Notes: generated by a model not told the origin, from the letters alone. A DNA stretch of 10,760 bases from Alistipes sp. (GCA_009774895.1 VSOO01000040.1:1-10760), one strand, 5' to 3'. Shown: positions 1 to 8,024, numbered from the stretch's first letter. Numbers and translations are program-made.

Positions 1-143
1 GCCCGAAACAGCGGCCGCAGCCCCGCACGGCCGGGCGCACGCAACGCCTCCCCGCCTTACGGCCCGTTTCTTGTTCCCCCGGGGGCTAAAGTTCTCCGAG
101 GAAAGAATTCCTGCGGAAGTTCCGCACGCGGCTCACGACCGCC
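1..143 (+). other. Leader region upstream of the FUSC-MFS transporter gene
   Basis: No convincing gene is visible here. It may include the very end of an upstream gene, because the reading frame of the transporter is open from the window edge to a TAA at 87-89, but no family is recognisable in that short stretch. No ATG occurs in this interval, and I found no good match to the Bacteroidota TTTG / TAnnTTTG promoter. A purine-rich GAGGAAAG at 98-105 lies 5 bases before an in-frame CTG at 111, which matters for choosing the start of the next gene. Confidence 0.4.
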
Positions 144-2030
144 GTGACCCGCGTCCATCCCTTCGTGCTGCTCATCATGTGCATCGGCGTACTGCTGGCC
201 TACCTGCTGGGCATGCACGTCACCGGCAGGTTCCACTCCGCCTCGCGCTGGATGGGCGCCATGCTGGCCTGCACCTCGGTGGTCGTGGTGCTCCAGCACC
301 CCGTCTACAAGGACTCGCTGCGCACAGGCGGCATGCGCGTGCTGGGCACCTTCCTCGGGGCGCTGGTCGCCTACCTCTACCTCTCGGTGCTTCCCTTCAC
401 GGTGGCGGGCATGCTCGCGGCGGTCTGCGTGCTCGAAACGCTCTTCATGCTCCTCAACATCTACAACAACGGCCACATCGCCACCATGACCATGCTGATC
501 ATCCTGCTCGTGTCGCAGATCACGCCCCACGTCTCGCCGCTTATGAACTGCACGCTGCGCTTCTTCGAGTCGGCCGTGGGCGTGGGCGTGGGCATCGGCC
601 TGCTGTGGCTCATCGAGGTGTGGAACCGCTTCCGCAGCCGCCTGCTCCGCATGGGCGGCAATCCGGACGGCCATCCCGTGGACATGGACACCATGCCGCT
701 GCGCTGGGGACACTTCCGCGTGCTCATCGTCGCGTCGCTCGGCCAGCTCACGGGCGCCGCGCTCTCCACGCTGGTCGGCATCATCCTGCCGATGATCCGC
801 ATCGTGCACGACCCCGCCCTCAGCTCGATGCAACAGGGCATCATCGCCTGCGCCGCCCTCGCGGGCATCACCGCAGGCTCGCTGCTCTTCGGCGCCTGGA
901 GCGACCGCCGGGGCTACCTGTTCCTCTTCCGCTTCTGCCCGGCGCTCATCCTCTTCGCCTCGCTCGCCGTGACCCTCACGCACGACCTCCGCACCCTGAT
1001 CGTCGGGCTCTTCCTCATGGGCGCCGGCATCGGCGGCGGCTATACCCTCGATTCGGACTACATCTCCGAGATCATGCCCCGGCGCTGGCGGCTGACGATG
1101 GTGGGCATCGCCAAATCCTTCTCGGCCCTGGGCAGCATCCTCGTGGCGGGCCTCTGCGTCTTCCTGCTCCGCGACTGGAGCCCCTCGATGTGGAACCGGC
1201 TGCCGATCCTCGTCTCGATCCTTGCCGTCGTCATGCTGCTGTGCCGCACGCGCTTCGCCCAGAGCCCCGGCTGGCTCGCGGCCCACGGACGCACGGCCGA
1301 TGCGGAAAAGGCCGTGCGCTACTTCCTCGGCCCCGACGTGGTGCTGGGCGACCTCGCGACCCGCACATCCGGGCCCAAAACGCCCTCCGCCCGACTGTTC
1401 CGGCGCGGCAACTTCCGCAAAATCGTCCTCAGCGGCCTGCCCTGGGCCTGCGAAGGCGCCGGCGTCTACGGCATCGGCATCTTCCTCCCGGTGCTCATCC
1501 TCTCGCTCGGGCTGGGCGCGCACACCGGCGACGCCTACGCCCGCCTGATCCGTTCGGTCGAGCTTACGGCCGTCATCAACCTCTTCATCCTCCCGGGCTT
1601 CGTCCTGGGTCTGCTGCTGCTCGGACGCGTCTGCCACGTGCGGCTCCAGAGCTGGGGCTTCCTGCTCTGCGCCGCCGGACTCGGCGTGCTGCTGCTCGCC
1701 GACCGCTACCACCTGCCGCTGTGGAGCGCCGTCGCAGGCTTCACGATCTTCGAACTCTTCCTCAACGCCGGACCCCACCTGGTCACCTTCATCCTGCCGG
1801 CCCAGATCTACCCCGTCGCCGACCGCGGCACCGGTGCGGGCGTGGCCGCCGCCTGCGGCAAGCTGGGCGCCCTGGCCTCGGTGCTCTTCATCCCGCTGCT
1901 GCTCGAACACGGCGGCGCCACGGCCGTGCTGCTCGCGGTCCTCGGGCTCCAGCTCGTCGGCGGCGCAGTCACCGCACTGCTCGGACGCCGCATCCTCCCC
2001 TGCCGCACGACGGACGCCGACCCCTCCTGA
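144..2030 (+). CDS. FUSC/aromatic acid exporter-like domain fused to an MFS transporter
   Basis: This is a 628-residue integral membrane protein read from a GTG start. Residues 1-165 form about six hydrophobic helices resembling the membrane half of the ArAE/FUSC (DUF939) family: VVVLQHP at 47-53, then a basic segment and GTFLGALVAYLYL at 68-80, then a paired helix segment ending in FFESAVGVGVGIGLL. Residues 190-615 look like a complete 12-helix major facilitator protein of the sugar/organic-solute type. It has motif A as GAWSDRRG at 250-257, DSDYISEIMPRR at 303-314, SPGWLAAHGRTADAEKA at 374-390 in the central loop (the family SPRWL...GR..EA motif), and PAQIYPVADRGTG at 552-564. The substrate is unknown. 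The start is uncertain: there is no upstream ATG, and the frame is open back to 90, with an in-frame CTG at 111 behind GAGGAAAG that would add RKFRTRLTTAV-like sequence typical of the FUSC N-terminus. It converges on the urea transporter gene and shows no sign of frameshift. The MFS call is firm, the FUSC half is likely. Confidence 0.85.
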   Translation: MTRVHPFVLLIMCIGVLLAYLLGMHVTGRFHSASRWMGAMLACTSVVVVLQHPVYKDSLRTGGMRVLGTFLGALVAYLYLSVLPFTVAGMLAAVCVLETLFMLLNIYNNGHIATMTMLIILLVSQITPHVSPLMNCTLRFFESAVGVGVGIGLLWLIEVWNRFRSRLLRMGGNPDGHPVDMDTMPLRWGHFRVLIVASLGQLTGAALSTLVGIILPMIRIVHDPALSSMQQGIIACAALAGITAGSLLFGAWSDRRGYLFLFRFCPALILFASLAVTLTHDLRTLIVGLFLMGAGIGGGYTLDSDYISEIMPRRWRLTMVGIAKSFSALGSILVAGLCVFLLRDWSPSMWNRLPILVSILAVVMLLCRTRFAQSPGWLAAHGRTADAEKAVRYFLGPDVVLGDLATRTSGPKTPSARLFRRGNFRKIVLSGLPWACEGAGVYGIGIFLPVLILSLGLGAHTGDAYARLIRSVELTAVINLFILPGFVLGLLLLGRVCHVRLQSWGFLLCAAGLGVLLLADRYHLPLWSAVAGFTIFELFLNAGPHLVTFILPAQIYPVADRGTGAGVAAACGKLGALASVLFIPLLLEHGGATAVLLAVLGLQLVGGAVTALLGRRILPCRTTDADPS

Positions 2031-2050
2031 CCGGCGTGCGGCCGCACCCG

Positions 2051-2095
2051 AAAAAAGACCGGGGCGACACCCCAAGGTGCCGCCCCACGACTTTT
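2051..2095. terminator. Hairpin terminator between convergent transporter genes
   Basis: An 11-bp stem (2061-2071 with 2076-2086, one A/C mismatch) closes on the four-base loop CCAA. It is flanked by AAAAAA at 2051-2056 and TTTT at 2092-2095. Read on the minus strand the stem is followed by GGTC and six T, a good intrinsic terminator for the urea transporter transcript. Read on the plus strand it is followed by ACGAC and four T, a weaker terminator for the MFS gene. It fills the gap between the two convergent stop codons. Confidence 0.8.
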
Positions 2096-2109
2096 CGCCC
2101 ACGCGGGCC

Positions 2110-3153
2110 TCACTCACCGGCTCCGTGCCGCCGGGCCAGATGGCGCTTGTTCTCGGGATTCCAGTTCGTATGGTCGGTCTCCGCCGGATCGCCGAACACG
2201 AGGCGCGGCAGCAGAAAGAGCCACGTCACCACGCAGAACGGCGCCGTCAGCGTCGCCACGCCCAGCGGCTCCGCCGCCACGTTCATCGCCGCCTGCACGA
2301 ACACCGTCACCACCGTGCCGACCAACGCCCAAACGGCCGACCGCACGCCCGGCTTGTAGAAGACCGTCGCCAGCGCGATGGCCGTCAGCACGGGGCTGTA
2401 ACCGTAGAGCCCCTGTGCCAGCAGGTGGCCCGAGGCGCCGAACGCCGACCCCGTCACCAGGCCTATGGCCGACCCCGCAGCGGCCCACAGCGCCGCCCGG
2501 AAGTCCGCGACCGCCAACCCCGCGAGAAAGAGCGCGCCGGTCACCCACGAATCGAGCAGGAAGACCTGCGCCACGCCGCGGAGCCATGCGGCCGCCAGCG
2601 TCCCGAAATGCACCGGCAACGCCGCCGCTGCGGCAGCTCCGGGCAGCGCGGGCTCGCCCATGCCCGTGTCGGGCAACCCGATCATGGCACGCGCGGCCAA
2701 CAGGAAGATCCAGGTACAAAGCACGAAGGGAAACGTGAGCGAATTGATGCCCCACCGTCCCATCACGTTATTGAACCCCGCGCGCACCCACACCGTGAGC
2801 GCGGCACAGAGCACCAGCGCCAGCCACATCCACACGCTGCCGCCCAGAAAGGTGGGGAAGGCGCACCCCACCAGAATGCCGTTGAAGCCCCAGAGTCCGT
2901 CGTCGCCGTCCCTTTGCGGCAGACGCAACACGCTGCCCGCAGCCGTCGCCGCGACCAGGCCGAGCAGTGCGCCCCACGCCACGGCCCCGTGCCCGCCGGC
3001 ATAGGCGCCCCAGAAAATACCGCACAGGAACAGCAGTCCCGTCCACGCATTGCGCTGAAACATCACCTGCCCCGCACCGCGGAGCAGCATGCCGATCCGG
3101 TCGCGCAGCCCCGGGCCCGCGACCGCGTTCCCGGCTTCGGAAATCGTCGTCAT
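2110..3153 (-). CDS. Urea transporter (UT/SLC14 family)
   Basis: This encodes a 347-residue membrane protein of the urea transporter family (bacterial relatives of mammalian UT-A/UT-B), which conducts urea down its gradient through the inner membrane. The internal two-fold repeat of the family is plain. The first half has FQRNAWTGLL at 32-41, GLWGFNGILVG at 86-96 and LTFPFVLCTW at 139-148. The second half has FLLDSWVTGALF at 198-209, GLYGYSPVLTAIAL at 248-261 and LTAPFCVVTW at 302-311. By analogy with the solved bacterial structure, T140 and T303 should line the pore and Q29/Q196 sit at the two urea sites; this mapping is by eye. The last 25 residues are hydrophilic. Length is normal. The ATG start is supported by a promoter 94 bases upstream. 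It lies 146 bases beyond ureD in the same direction, so it can be transcribed from its own promoter as well as by read-through from the urease operon, and it ends at a terminator hairpin. Confidence 0.95.
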   Translation of the reverse strand: MTTISEAGNAVAGPGLRDRIGMLLRGAGQVMFQRNAWTGLLFLCGIFWGAYAGGHGAVAWGALLGLVAATAAGSVLRLPQRDGDDGLWGFNGILVGCAFPTFLGGSVWMWLALVLCAALTVWVRAGFNNVMGRWGINSLTFPFVLCTWIFLLAARAMIGLPDTGMGEPALPGAAAAAALPVHFGTLAAAWLRGVAQVFLLDSWVTGALFLAGLAVADFRAALWAAAGSAIGLVTGSAFGASGHLLAQGLYGYSPVLTAIALATVFYKPGVRSAVWALVGTVVTVFVQAAMNVAAEPLGVATLTAPFCVVTWLFLLPRLVFGDPAETDHTNWNPENKRHLARRHGAGE

Positions 3154-3181
3154 AATGTTCGAATCGTTTTACAGAGTATTG

Positions 3182-3244
3182 CCCGTTCCGCCGGCCGGCC
3201 GGCAGCGCGGCGCGGCGCCTTGCCGCATCCGACCGCGGAACGGG
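3182..3244 (-). repeat. Inverted repeat forming a GC-rich hairpin in the urea transporter leader
   Basis: CCCGTTCCGC at 3182-3191 is perfectly inverted at 3235-3244, a 10-bp stem enclosing 43 very GC-rich bases that can fold further (for example GCGGC-AAGGC-GCCGC on the minus strand). It begins immediately after the -7 box of the promoter, so the predicted transcript would start within or just before the first arm and carry this structure at its very 5' end. There is no T-run after it, so it is not an obvious terminator. The role is unknown: RNA stabiliser, regulatory leader or operator. Confidence 0.6.
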
Positions 3245-3246
3245 TG

Positions 3247-3277
3247 CAAAATTAGACAATCAAATACATATCGCAAC
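3247..3277 (-). promoter_or_regulatory. Bacteroidota-type promoter of the urea transporter gene
   Basis: On the minus strand, TAATTTTG (3254 to 3247) is an exact match to the Bacteroidota primary sigma -7 consensus TAnnTTTG. Nineteen bases upstream is GTTG (3277 to 3274), three of four bases of the -33 consensus TTTG, with the usual 19-21 base spacing. The surrounding sequence is a small AT-rich island in a GC-rich region. The expected transcription start is near 3243, giving a leader of about 90 bases before the urea transporter ATG at 3153. Confidence 0.7.
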
Positions 3278-3299
3278 CGCACGGGCCCCCGAAGTGCCC

Positions 3300-4214
3300 C
3301 TACCTCCACGGAAACTCCTCGGGCAGGGGGCAGCCCTTCACCTCGCTGCGCACCTCGGAGCAGAAGGCTCTCACGAGAGCCTTTACCGGCCCCGTCTCGC
3401 GCCCCAGCACCTTGTATATCAGCCCGCAGTCGTTCGGCAGGCGCGTGATGCCCGCCGCCACGCCCCGCTGCGCGTCGCGGAAAGCCCGCGTCCGCGCATG
3501 GAGCGCCGCGGCCCGCTCGGGCGGCGTGAGCACCACGGCGTTGGCGAACACGTCGTAGCCGTCCATCGCCCCCAGCACGGAGGGCGCATGCTCCCCGGGC
3601 CGCACGATGAACTTCTCGCGGTAGAGCGGCGCTCCGTCGGGCCGCTCGGCACGCGTGCGCACCGACAGGATGTCGTAGCGGAAGCGCTCGCCCTCCCCGA
3701 AGTACTACCGGCGGCTCATGTAGATCTCGGCATAGAAAAGCGTCGCCGAAGGGGCGATGCGGATCGTCGTGTCGCACACGTAGCGTGCGTGACGGCACGG
3801 AATCGTGGGTTCGGGCAGGTACTCCATGTAGGCGTCCTCCTCCAGGTCGAACTGCTGCACGAGCGCCGAACAGTTGCGCCGCATCTCGGCGATCTTGGTC
3901 GCCGCACCGGTCGATACGTGGGCGCAGGCGCCCCGGCGCACGGTGAAACGCTGCTCGTAGCGGTCGCCATCGACATTGGGTCCGCCCGAGGAGAGGATGT
4001 AGACGCACGGCATGTCGGGCATGCGTTCGTCGAAGTAGAGCTCCTGCTGCACGATCAGGGGCGCCTGCCGCTCCCAGTCGCGCATGATCGAGCGTCCCGA
4101 GCCGTCGAGCTCGAAACCCAGCCGCACGCGCCCCGTCTTGCCGGGCGTGCCCACCGGAAGCACCCGGGGCGGCTCCAGGTAGGGAGCCATCTCCCCGCCG
4201 AACGCGATGTTCAT
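3300..4214 (-). pseudogene. ureD: Urease accessory protein UreD, interrupted by an in-frame TAG codon
   Basis: UreD (UreH) is the scaffold that binds apo-urease and, with UreF and UreG, channels nickel into UreC. The gene starts with an ATG at 4214 that overlaps the ureG stop as ATGA, implying translational coupling. Translation runs 169 residues, including the family-typical YILSSGGPNVDGDRY at 72-86 (compare the GGI.GGD motif) and RRGACAHVSTGAATKI at 93-108. It then meets TAG at 3705-3707 just after MSRR. The same frame continues without any shift for 134 more codons that read as proper UreD (YFGEGERFRYDILSVRTRA, then LYREKFIVRPGEHAPSVLG, and the usual C-terminal region) to a TAG at 3300-3302. 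Read through, the product would be about 304 residues, a normal length. A GTG at 3662 could restart the distal part, but two separate halves are unlikely to work. Either the gene is inactivated by one nonsense change, or the base is a sequence error. Confidence 0.9.
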
Positions 4215-4867
4215 CGTCCGGCCGCGGCTTTTTCGGCCTCCACGCGGGTGTCGCGGTCGAAGAGCGCCATGTCGCGCAGCAGCGTCACGAACTCCCCGAT
4301 CCCCTCGCCCGTCATGCAGTTGGTGAAGATGAAGGGCTTGCCCGAACGCATGCGCTCCGAATCGCGGCGCATAACCTCCAGGTCGGCATGCACGTAGGGC
4401 GCCAGGTCGGTCTTGTTGATTACCAGAATGTCCGACTGCGAGATGCCGGGGCCGTCCTTTCGCGGGATCTTGTCCCCGGCCGCCACGTCGATCACGTAGA
4501 CGAAGAAATCGACCAGCGCCGGACTGAACGTGAGCGTGAGGTTGTCGCCGCCCGATTCGATCAGCACCACGTCGCCGTCGGGAAAACGGGCCTCCATCTC
4601 CTCCACGGCCGCGATGTTCATCGAGGGATCCTCGCGCACGGCCGTGTGGGGGCACGCCCCCGTCTCCACGCCGATGATGCGCTCCTCGACCAGCACGCCG
4701 CGCAGCATGCGGCGCACGTGTTCGGCGTCTTCGGTCGTCACCACGTCGTTGGTGATGACCAGCACCTTGTATCCCATCTCCAGCAAACGCGGAGTGACGG
4801 CCTCGATGAGGGCCGTTTTGCCGGAACCGACCGGACCGCCGATCCCGATTCTGCATGTATTGTTCAT
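4211..4867 (-). CDS. ureG: Urease accessory GTPase UreG
   Basis: UreG is a SIMIBI-class GTPase that binds nickel as a dimer and, with UreF and UreD, drives metal insertion into urease using GTP hydrolysis in the cytoplasm. The 218-residue product has the P-loop GGPVGSGKT at 10-18, the TTEDAEH segment at 44-50, the invariant metal-binding Cys-Pro-His motif within [19 protein letters not shown] (C72, H74), ESGGDNL at 104-110 and the guanine-specificity NKTD at 151-154. Length matches the family (about 200-220). The ATG at 4867 is chosen because the protein then begins right before the P-loop strand as in homologues; an in-frame start further upstream at 4984 would add 39 residues of low-quality Arg-rich sequence. 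It follows ureF after a 133-base gap and overlaps ureD by the ATGA stop/start. Confidence 0.97.
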   Translation of the reverse strand: MNNTCRIGIGGPVGSGKTALIEAVTPRLLEMGYKVLVITNDVVTTEDAEHVRRMLRGVLVEERIIGVETGACPHTAVREDPSMNIAAVEEMEARFPDGDVVLIESGGDNLTLTFSPALVDFFVYVIDVAAGDKIPRKDGPGISQSDILVINKTDLAPYVHADLEVMRRDSERMRSGKPFIFTNCMTGEGIGEFVTLLRDMALFDRDTRVEAEKAAAGR

Positions 4868-5000
4868 GTAGGCTGTTTTTCGGCACGCTCCGCGACCTGC
4901 TTTCCGCCCGCGAATGTCCGCCGGCGCGGCGTCGAAAACGACGAACCGCCTCCGGCCGCAACGCCCCACGGCGTGCCGCCGCATCCCGTGCCCGTTCGTA
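4868..5000 (-). other. ureF-ureG intercistronic gap with small hairpins
   Basis: The 133 bases between the ureF stop and the ureG start hold no recognisable gene. Two small hairpins are visible: CGTCG-AAAA-CGACG at 4930-4943 (with a further GGCG/CGCC pairing outside it at 4923-4926 and 4947-4950) and ACGCC-CCAC-GGCGT at about 4961-4974. Neither is followed by a T-run on the minus strand, so termination is not expected. RNA processing or stability sites are possible. Confidence 0.4.
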
Positions 5001-5711
5001 TCAATTCATGAACATCCGCTGCGTGCCCTTCTCGTGGAGCGCAGCCAGGATGTCGATCTGGGGCGTGAAGGCATGCATGTCGTCGAGCCCCAGCTCCGCC
5101 GCCTCGCGGTAGAGCGCCTCGGTGCGCCCGCCCAGACGGTAGAGTATGCGCTGCGTGTCGTAGTGGGTCACGCGCACGCAGCGCAGCGCGGCGCCCAGCA
5201 CCGTGTTGGCGGCACCGTACTGTCCGGCACAGAAGAGCGTCCGCTCGTCGGCGCCGATCGCGGCGAACGCCACGCCCTGCGCCACGGGGAAGCTGCCGGG
5301 CGTCTCGCGGCGCACGGCGGCCTCCAGCCACCGCGCGAGCAGCGGATCACCGACGAGCGCCGCCGCCAGTTCGGCCAGCTTGCGGCCCATGCGGCAGGTC
5401 ATCTGCCGCGCCTCGTCGTTGAGCTTGCAGAGCAGCAGCCGGCGGTCGGCCTCGAAGATCCCCGCCTCGTCCTCCGCACTGCGGCTGCGCAGCGCATGCA
5501 GCGCCGCCACGCCGTCGGTGAAGGCCGAGAGGCGCACCACCTCCCCCACGAATGCCTCCAGCGTCGCCGCATCGTATACCAGCCCCTCGGCCGCGGCACT
5601 CTCCAGTCCGTTCGAAAAGGAGAACGTCCCCACGGGACAGGCCGAGTCGGTGAGCTGGAACAGATGCATGAGCATCGCCGGATCAATGACCGACGGCACG
5701 CTCGCATTCAT
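5001..5711 (-). CDS. ureF: Urease accessory protein UreF
   Basis: UreF is the all-helical accessory protein that bridges UreD and UreG in the urease activation complex and is thought to control GTPase-coupled nickel delivery. The 236-residue product shows the family start [20 protein letters not shown] followed by NGLES at about 34-38 (compare LPVGGYSWSQGLE in enterobacterial UreF), an acidic/helical middle, and the conserved [15 protein letters not shown] segment in the second half. The ATG at 5711 is chosen because it gives the normal short lead before the first helix; a longer version starting at 5858 would lie wholly on top of ureE. The start lies 29 bases inside the end of ureE, so translation is probably coupled. 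It is followed by a 133-base gap before ureG. Confidence 0.95.
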   Translation of the reverse strand: MNASVPSVIDPAMLMHLFQLTDSACPVGTFSFSNGLESAAAEGLVYDAATLEAFVGEVVRLSAFTDGVAALHALRSRSAEDEAGIFEADRRLLLCKLNDEARQMTCRMGRKLAELAAALVGDPLLARWLEAAVRRETPGSFPVAQGVAFAAIGADERTLFCAGQYGAANTVLGAALRCVRVTHYDTQRILYRLGGRTEALYREAAELGLDDMHAFTPQIDILAALHEKGTQRMFMN

Positions 5712-6273
5712 GTTCGTGCACGTGATGATGCGCATGGGCGCCCGCCTCGGCACCGCCGAAGAGGCGTCGCACCTCGTGGGGCGCCAGGTAGGGTATGACC
5801 TCCTCGCCCGGACGGAACGAGTAGGCGATGTGCTCCAGACGATGCGTGCGCATGACACTAAGCATCACCTTGCGGTCCACCGTGAGGGGCACGTAGACGC
5901 AATCTTCGCGCACCACGGCGGGCCAGTGCTGGTTGCCGAGCGCATGGCCCAGCTCCACGGCCGCACGGGCGATCCGGCGGGGTTCGAGCCGCTCCAGACC
6001 GCTGAGGTCGATGACCAGCACGTCGCTCAGCCGGATGCGCACGGCCACGATCCTGCGGGCCTCGGGGTCATACCCCACCACGTCGCCGTCGAGCAGCTGC
6101 GTGCGGCGCGCGAGCGCCACGGCATAGTCGCCGCCGCGGTCGCCGCGGGCCGTGAAGCGGCTCTTCTGCGCCGTCCACTGATCCAGGTCGATGTACTCCG
6201 TCTCGGCACCCTCGGCACGGCTTTTCCACGGCTCGCGGTGCAGATTTCCCAATATTGCGGTAAAAATTTCCAT
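5683..6273 (-). CDS. ureE: Urease nickel metallochaperone UreE
   Basis: UreE is the cytoplasmic nickel carrier that hands Ni(II) to UreG. The 196-residue product begins MEIFTAILGNL, has the N-terminal peptide-binding-like domain (RGDRGGDYAVAL, LLDGDVV) and the C-terminal metal domain with ALGNQHWP at 111-118, where H116 corresponds to the invariant interface nickel ligand. It ends in a histidine-rich tail, [18 protein letters not shown], at 179-196, a known nickel-storage feature of some UreE proteins. The protein is longer than the usual roughly 150 residues, partly because of this tail. It starts 26 bases after ureC, and its tail overlaps the beginning of ureF. Confidence 0.96.
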   Translation of the reverse strand: MEIFTAILGNLHREPWKSRAEGAETEYIDLDQWTAQKSRFTARGDRGGDYAVALARRTQLLDGDVVGYDPEARRIVAVRIRLSDVLVIDLSGLERLEPRRIARAAVELGHALGNQHWPAVVREDCVYVPLTVDRKVMLSVMRTHRLEHIAYSFRPGEEVIPYLAPHEVRRLFGGAEAGAHAHHHVHEHECERAVGH

Positions 6274-6299
6274 TCCGATGCGTTTTATTCGGTTTTCGC

Positions 6300-8018
6300 T
6301 TAACTGAACCAGTAGAGCTGCCCCAGCGGGAAGCGCTCCGCGGGTTTCACATAGGCCCTCACGCCATCGACCGTCACCTCGAACGTCTCGGGATCGACGT
6401 CGATGCGCGGCATGCCCGCGTTGCGCACCATGTCCGACTTGGTGAGCTGGCGCGTGCGCCGCACCGGCAGCACCGTGCGTTCGAGTCCGAGGCGCTCGCG
6501 GATGCCGCTCTCGAACGCCGCGGTCGATACGAACGATATGCCCGTCTGCTGCAACGTGCGTCCGAAAGCGCCGTACATCGGCCGGTAGTAGCACGGCTGC
6601 GGCGTGGGCAGCGAGGCGTTCGGATCGCCCATGTTCGACCAGTTGATCACACCGCCCTTGATGACCATCTTGGGCTTGGCGCCGAAGAACTGCGGCTCCC
6701 AAAGCACCAGGTCGGCGACCTTGCCCTTCTCCACCGAACCGAGGTAGTCCGACACGCCGAACGTCACCGCGGGATTGATCGTCACCTTGGCCAGGTAGCG
6801 CAGCACGCGGAAGTTGTCGTTTCCGGCGGCATCCTCCGCGAGGCGTCCCACGGCGTTTTTCATGTAGGAGGCCATCTGGAACGTACGCATGAACGACTCG
6901 CCGATGCGGCCCATGGCCTGCGAGTCGGACGAAACCATCGACAGCACGCCCAGGTCGTGCAGCACGTTCTCCGCGGCCTGCGTCTCGGGACGCACGCGGC
7001 TCTCGGCAAAGGCCACGTCGGACGGAATCTTGGGATTGAGGTTGTGGCACACCATGATCATGTCGAAGAGCTCGGCCTGCGAGTTGATGCCGAACGGCAG
7101 CGTGGGGTTGGTGGACGACGGCAGCACGTAGGGCATCGACGCCACCTTCAGCAGGTCGGGCGCATGGCCGCCGCCGGCACCCTCGGTGTGGTAGGTATGG
7201 ATCGTGCGGCCGTCCATCGCGGCAATGGTGTCCTCCACGTAGCCGCTCTCGTTGAGCGTGTCGGCATGGATGGCCACCTGCACGTCGTAGCGGTCGGCCA
7301 CCCCGAGCGCCGTGCATATGGCCGCGGGGGTCGAACCCCAGTCCTCGTGGATCTTCAGTCCGCAGGCGCCCGCCTCGATCTGCTCCACGAGCGGCCGGTC
7401 CACCGAGCAGTTGCCCTTGCCCAGCAGTCCCACGTTCACGGGCAGCCCCTCCAGCGAGGAGAGGATGCGCTCGATGTTCCAGCGTCCGGAGGTGATCGTC
7501 GTGCCGTTGCTGCCGTCGGTCGGGCCCACGCCGCCGCCGAAGAGCGTGGTGATGCCGTTGCTCAGCGCGGTGTAGGCCTGCTGCGGCGCGATCATGTGCA
7601 CGTGACCGTCGATTCCGGCGGCCGTGAGGATCAGGTGCTCGCCCGATATGGCGTCGGTGGCCGCACCGGTCACCAGGTCGGGATGCACGCCCTCCATGAT
7701 GTTCGGGTTGCCGGCCTTGCCCACGCCTGCGATCTTTCCGTCCTTGACGCCCACGTCGGCCTTGCCCACGCCCAGCACGGGATCCAGCACCGTGACGTTG
7801 GTAATCACGAGGTCGAGCGACCCCTCGCGCGAGGTCATCGTATTGGCGAGCCCCATGCCGTCGCGCAGGGTCTTGCCGCCGCCGTATACGGCTTCGTCGC
7901 CGTATACGCGCAGGTCCTTTTCGATCTCGACGTACAGATCGGTGTCGCCGAGACGGATTTTGTCGCCCACGGTCGGGCCGAACAGATTGTTGTATTCCTG
8001 ACGAGAAATCGTTGCCAT
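6300..8018 (-). CDS. ureC: Urease alpha (catalytic) subunit UreC
   Basis: UreC carries the bi-nickel centre that hydrolyses urea to ammonia and carbamate. The 572-residue length is normal. All expected active-site residues are present, each offset by +5 from the Klebsiella numbering: H139 and H141 ([12 protein letters not shown]), the carbamylated lysine K222 and H224 in [10 protein letters not shown]251 ([10 protein letters not shown]), H277 ([13 protein letters not shown]), the flap C324 and H325 (MVCHNLNPK), R341 and D365 (SSDSQAMGR). Compared with enterobacterial UreC the sequence is of a divergent type ([18 protein letters not shown] instead of GGGTGPAAGTNATT), and the residue after H325 is Asn rather than the common second His. 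The ATG at 8018 lies 6 bases after the ureB stop. No damage is visible, so the catalytic subunit itself should be sound. Confidence 0.98.
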   Translation of the reverse strand: MATISRQEYNNLFGPTVGDKIRLGDTDLYVEIEKDLRVYGDEAVYGGGKTLRDGMGLANTMTSREGSLDLVITNVTVLDPVLGVGKADVGVKDGKIAGVGKAGNPNIMEGVHPDLVTGAATDAISGEHLILTAAGIDGHVHMIAPQQAYTALSNGITTLFGGGVGPTDGSNGTTITSGRWNIERILSSLEGLPVNVGLLGKGNCSVDRPLVEQIEAGACGLKIHEDWGSTPAAICTALGVADRYDVQVAIHADTLNESGYVEDTIAAMDGRTIHTYHTEGAGGGHAPDLLKVASMPYVLPSSTNPTLPFGINSQAELFDMIMVCHNLNPKIPSDVAFAESRVRPETQAAENVLHDLGVLSMVSSDSQAMGRIGESFMRTFQMASYMKNAVGRLAEDAAGNDNFRVLRYLAKVTINPAVTFGVSDYLGSVEKGKVADLVLWEPQFFGAKPKMVIKGGVINWSNMGDPNASLPTPQPCYYRPMYGAFGRTLQQTGISFVSTAAFESGIRERLGLERTVLPVRRTRQLTKSDMVRNAGMPRIDVDPETFEVTVDGVRAYVKPAERFPLGQLYWFS

Positions 8019-8024
8019 GATGCG

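Noticed and set aside
57..2117. Very long open frame on the minus strand opposite the FUSC-MFS gene, and a plus frame at 71-2359
   Set aside because: Their translations are Arg/His/Ala/Glu-rich and low in complexity, with no membrane or domain character; they are shadows caused by high G+C opposite a real transporter gene.
3278..3299. Terminator directly after ureD
   Set aside because: Only a weak GCAC/GTGC pairing with no T-run is present, so transcription may continue into the urea transporter gene.
3169..4008. 279-residue frame overlapping ureD on the same strand, considered as evidence for a frameshift in ureD
   Set aside because: The two UreD parts are already in one frame; this other frame is an Arg/Ala-rich shadow without UreD motifs.
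3300..4214. TAG in ureD decoded as pyrrolysine or by genome-wide TAG recoding
   Set aside because: Several intact genes in the window (ureA, ureB, crcB) end at TAG at their expected lengths, no pyrrolysine genes are seen, and the lineage is not known for it; nonsense mutation or sequence error is simpler.
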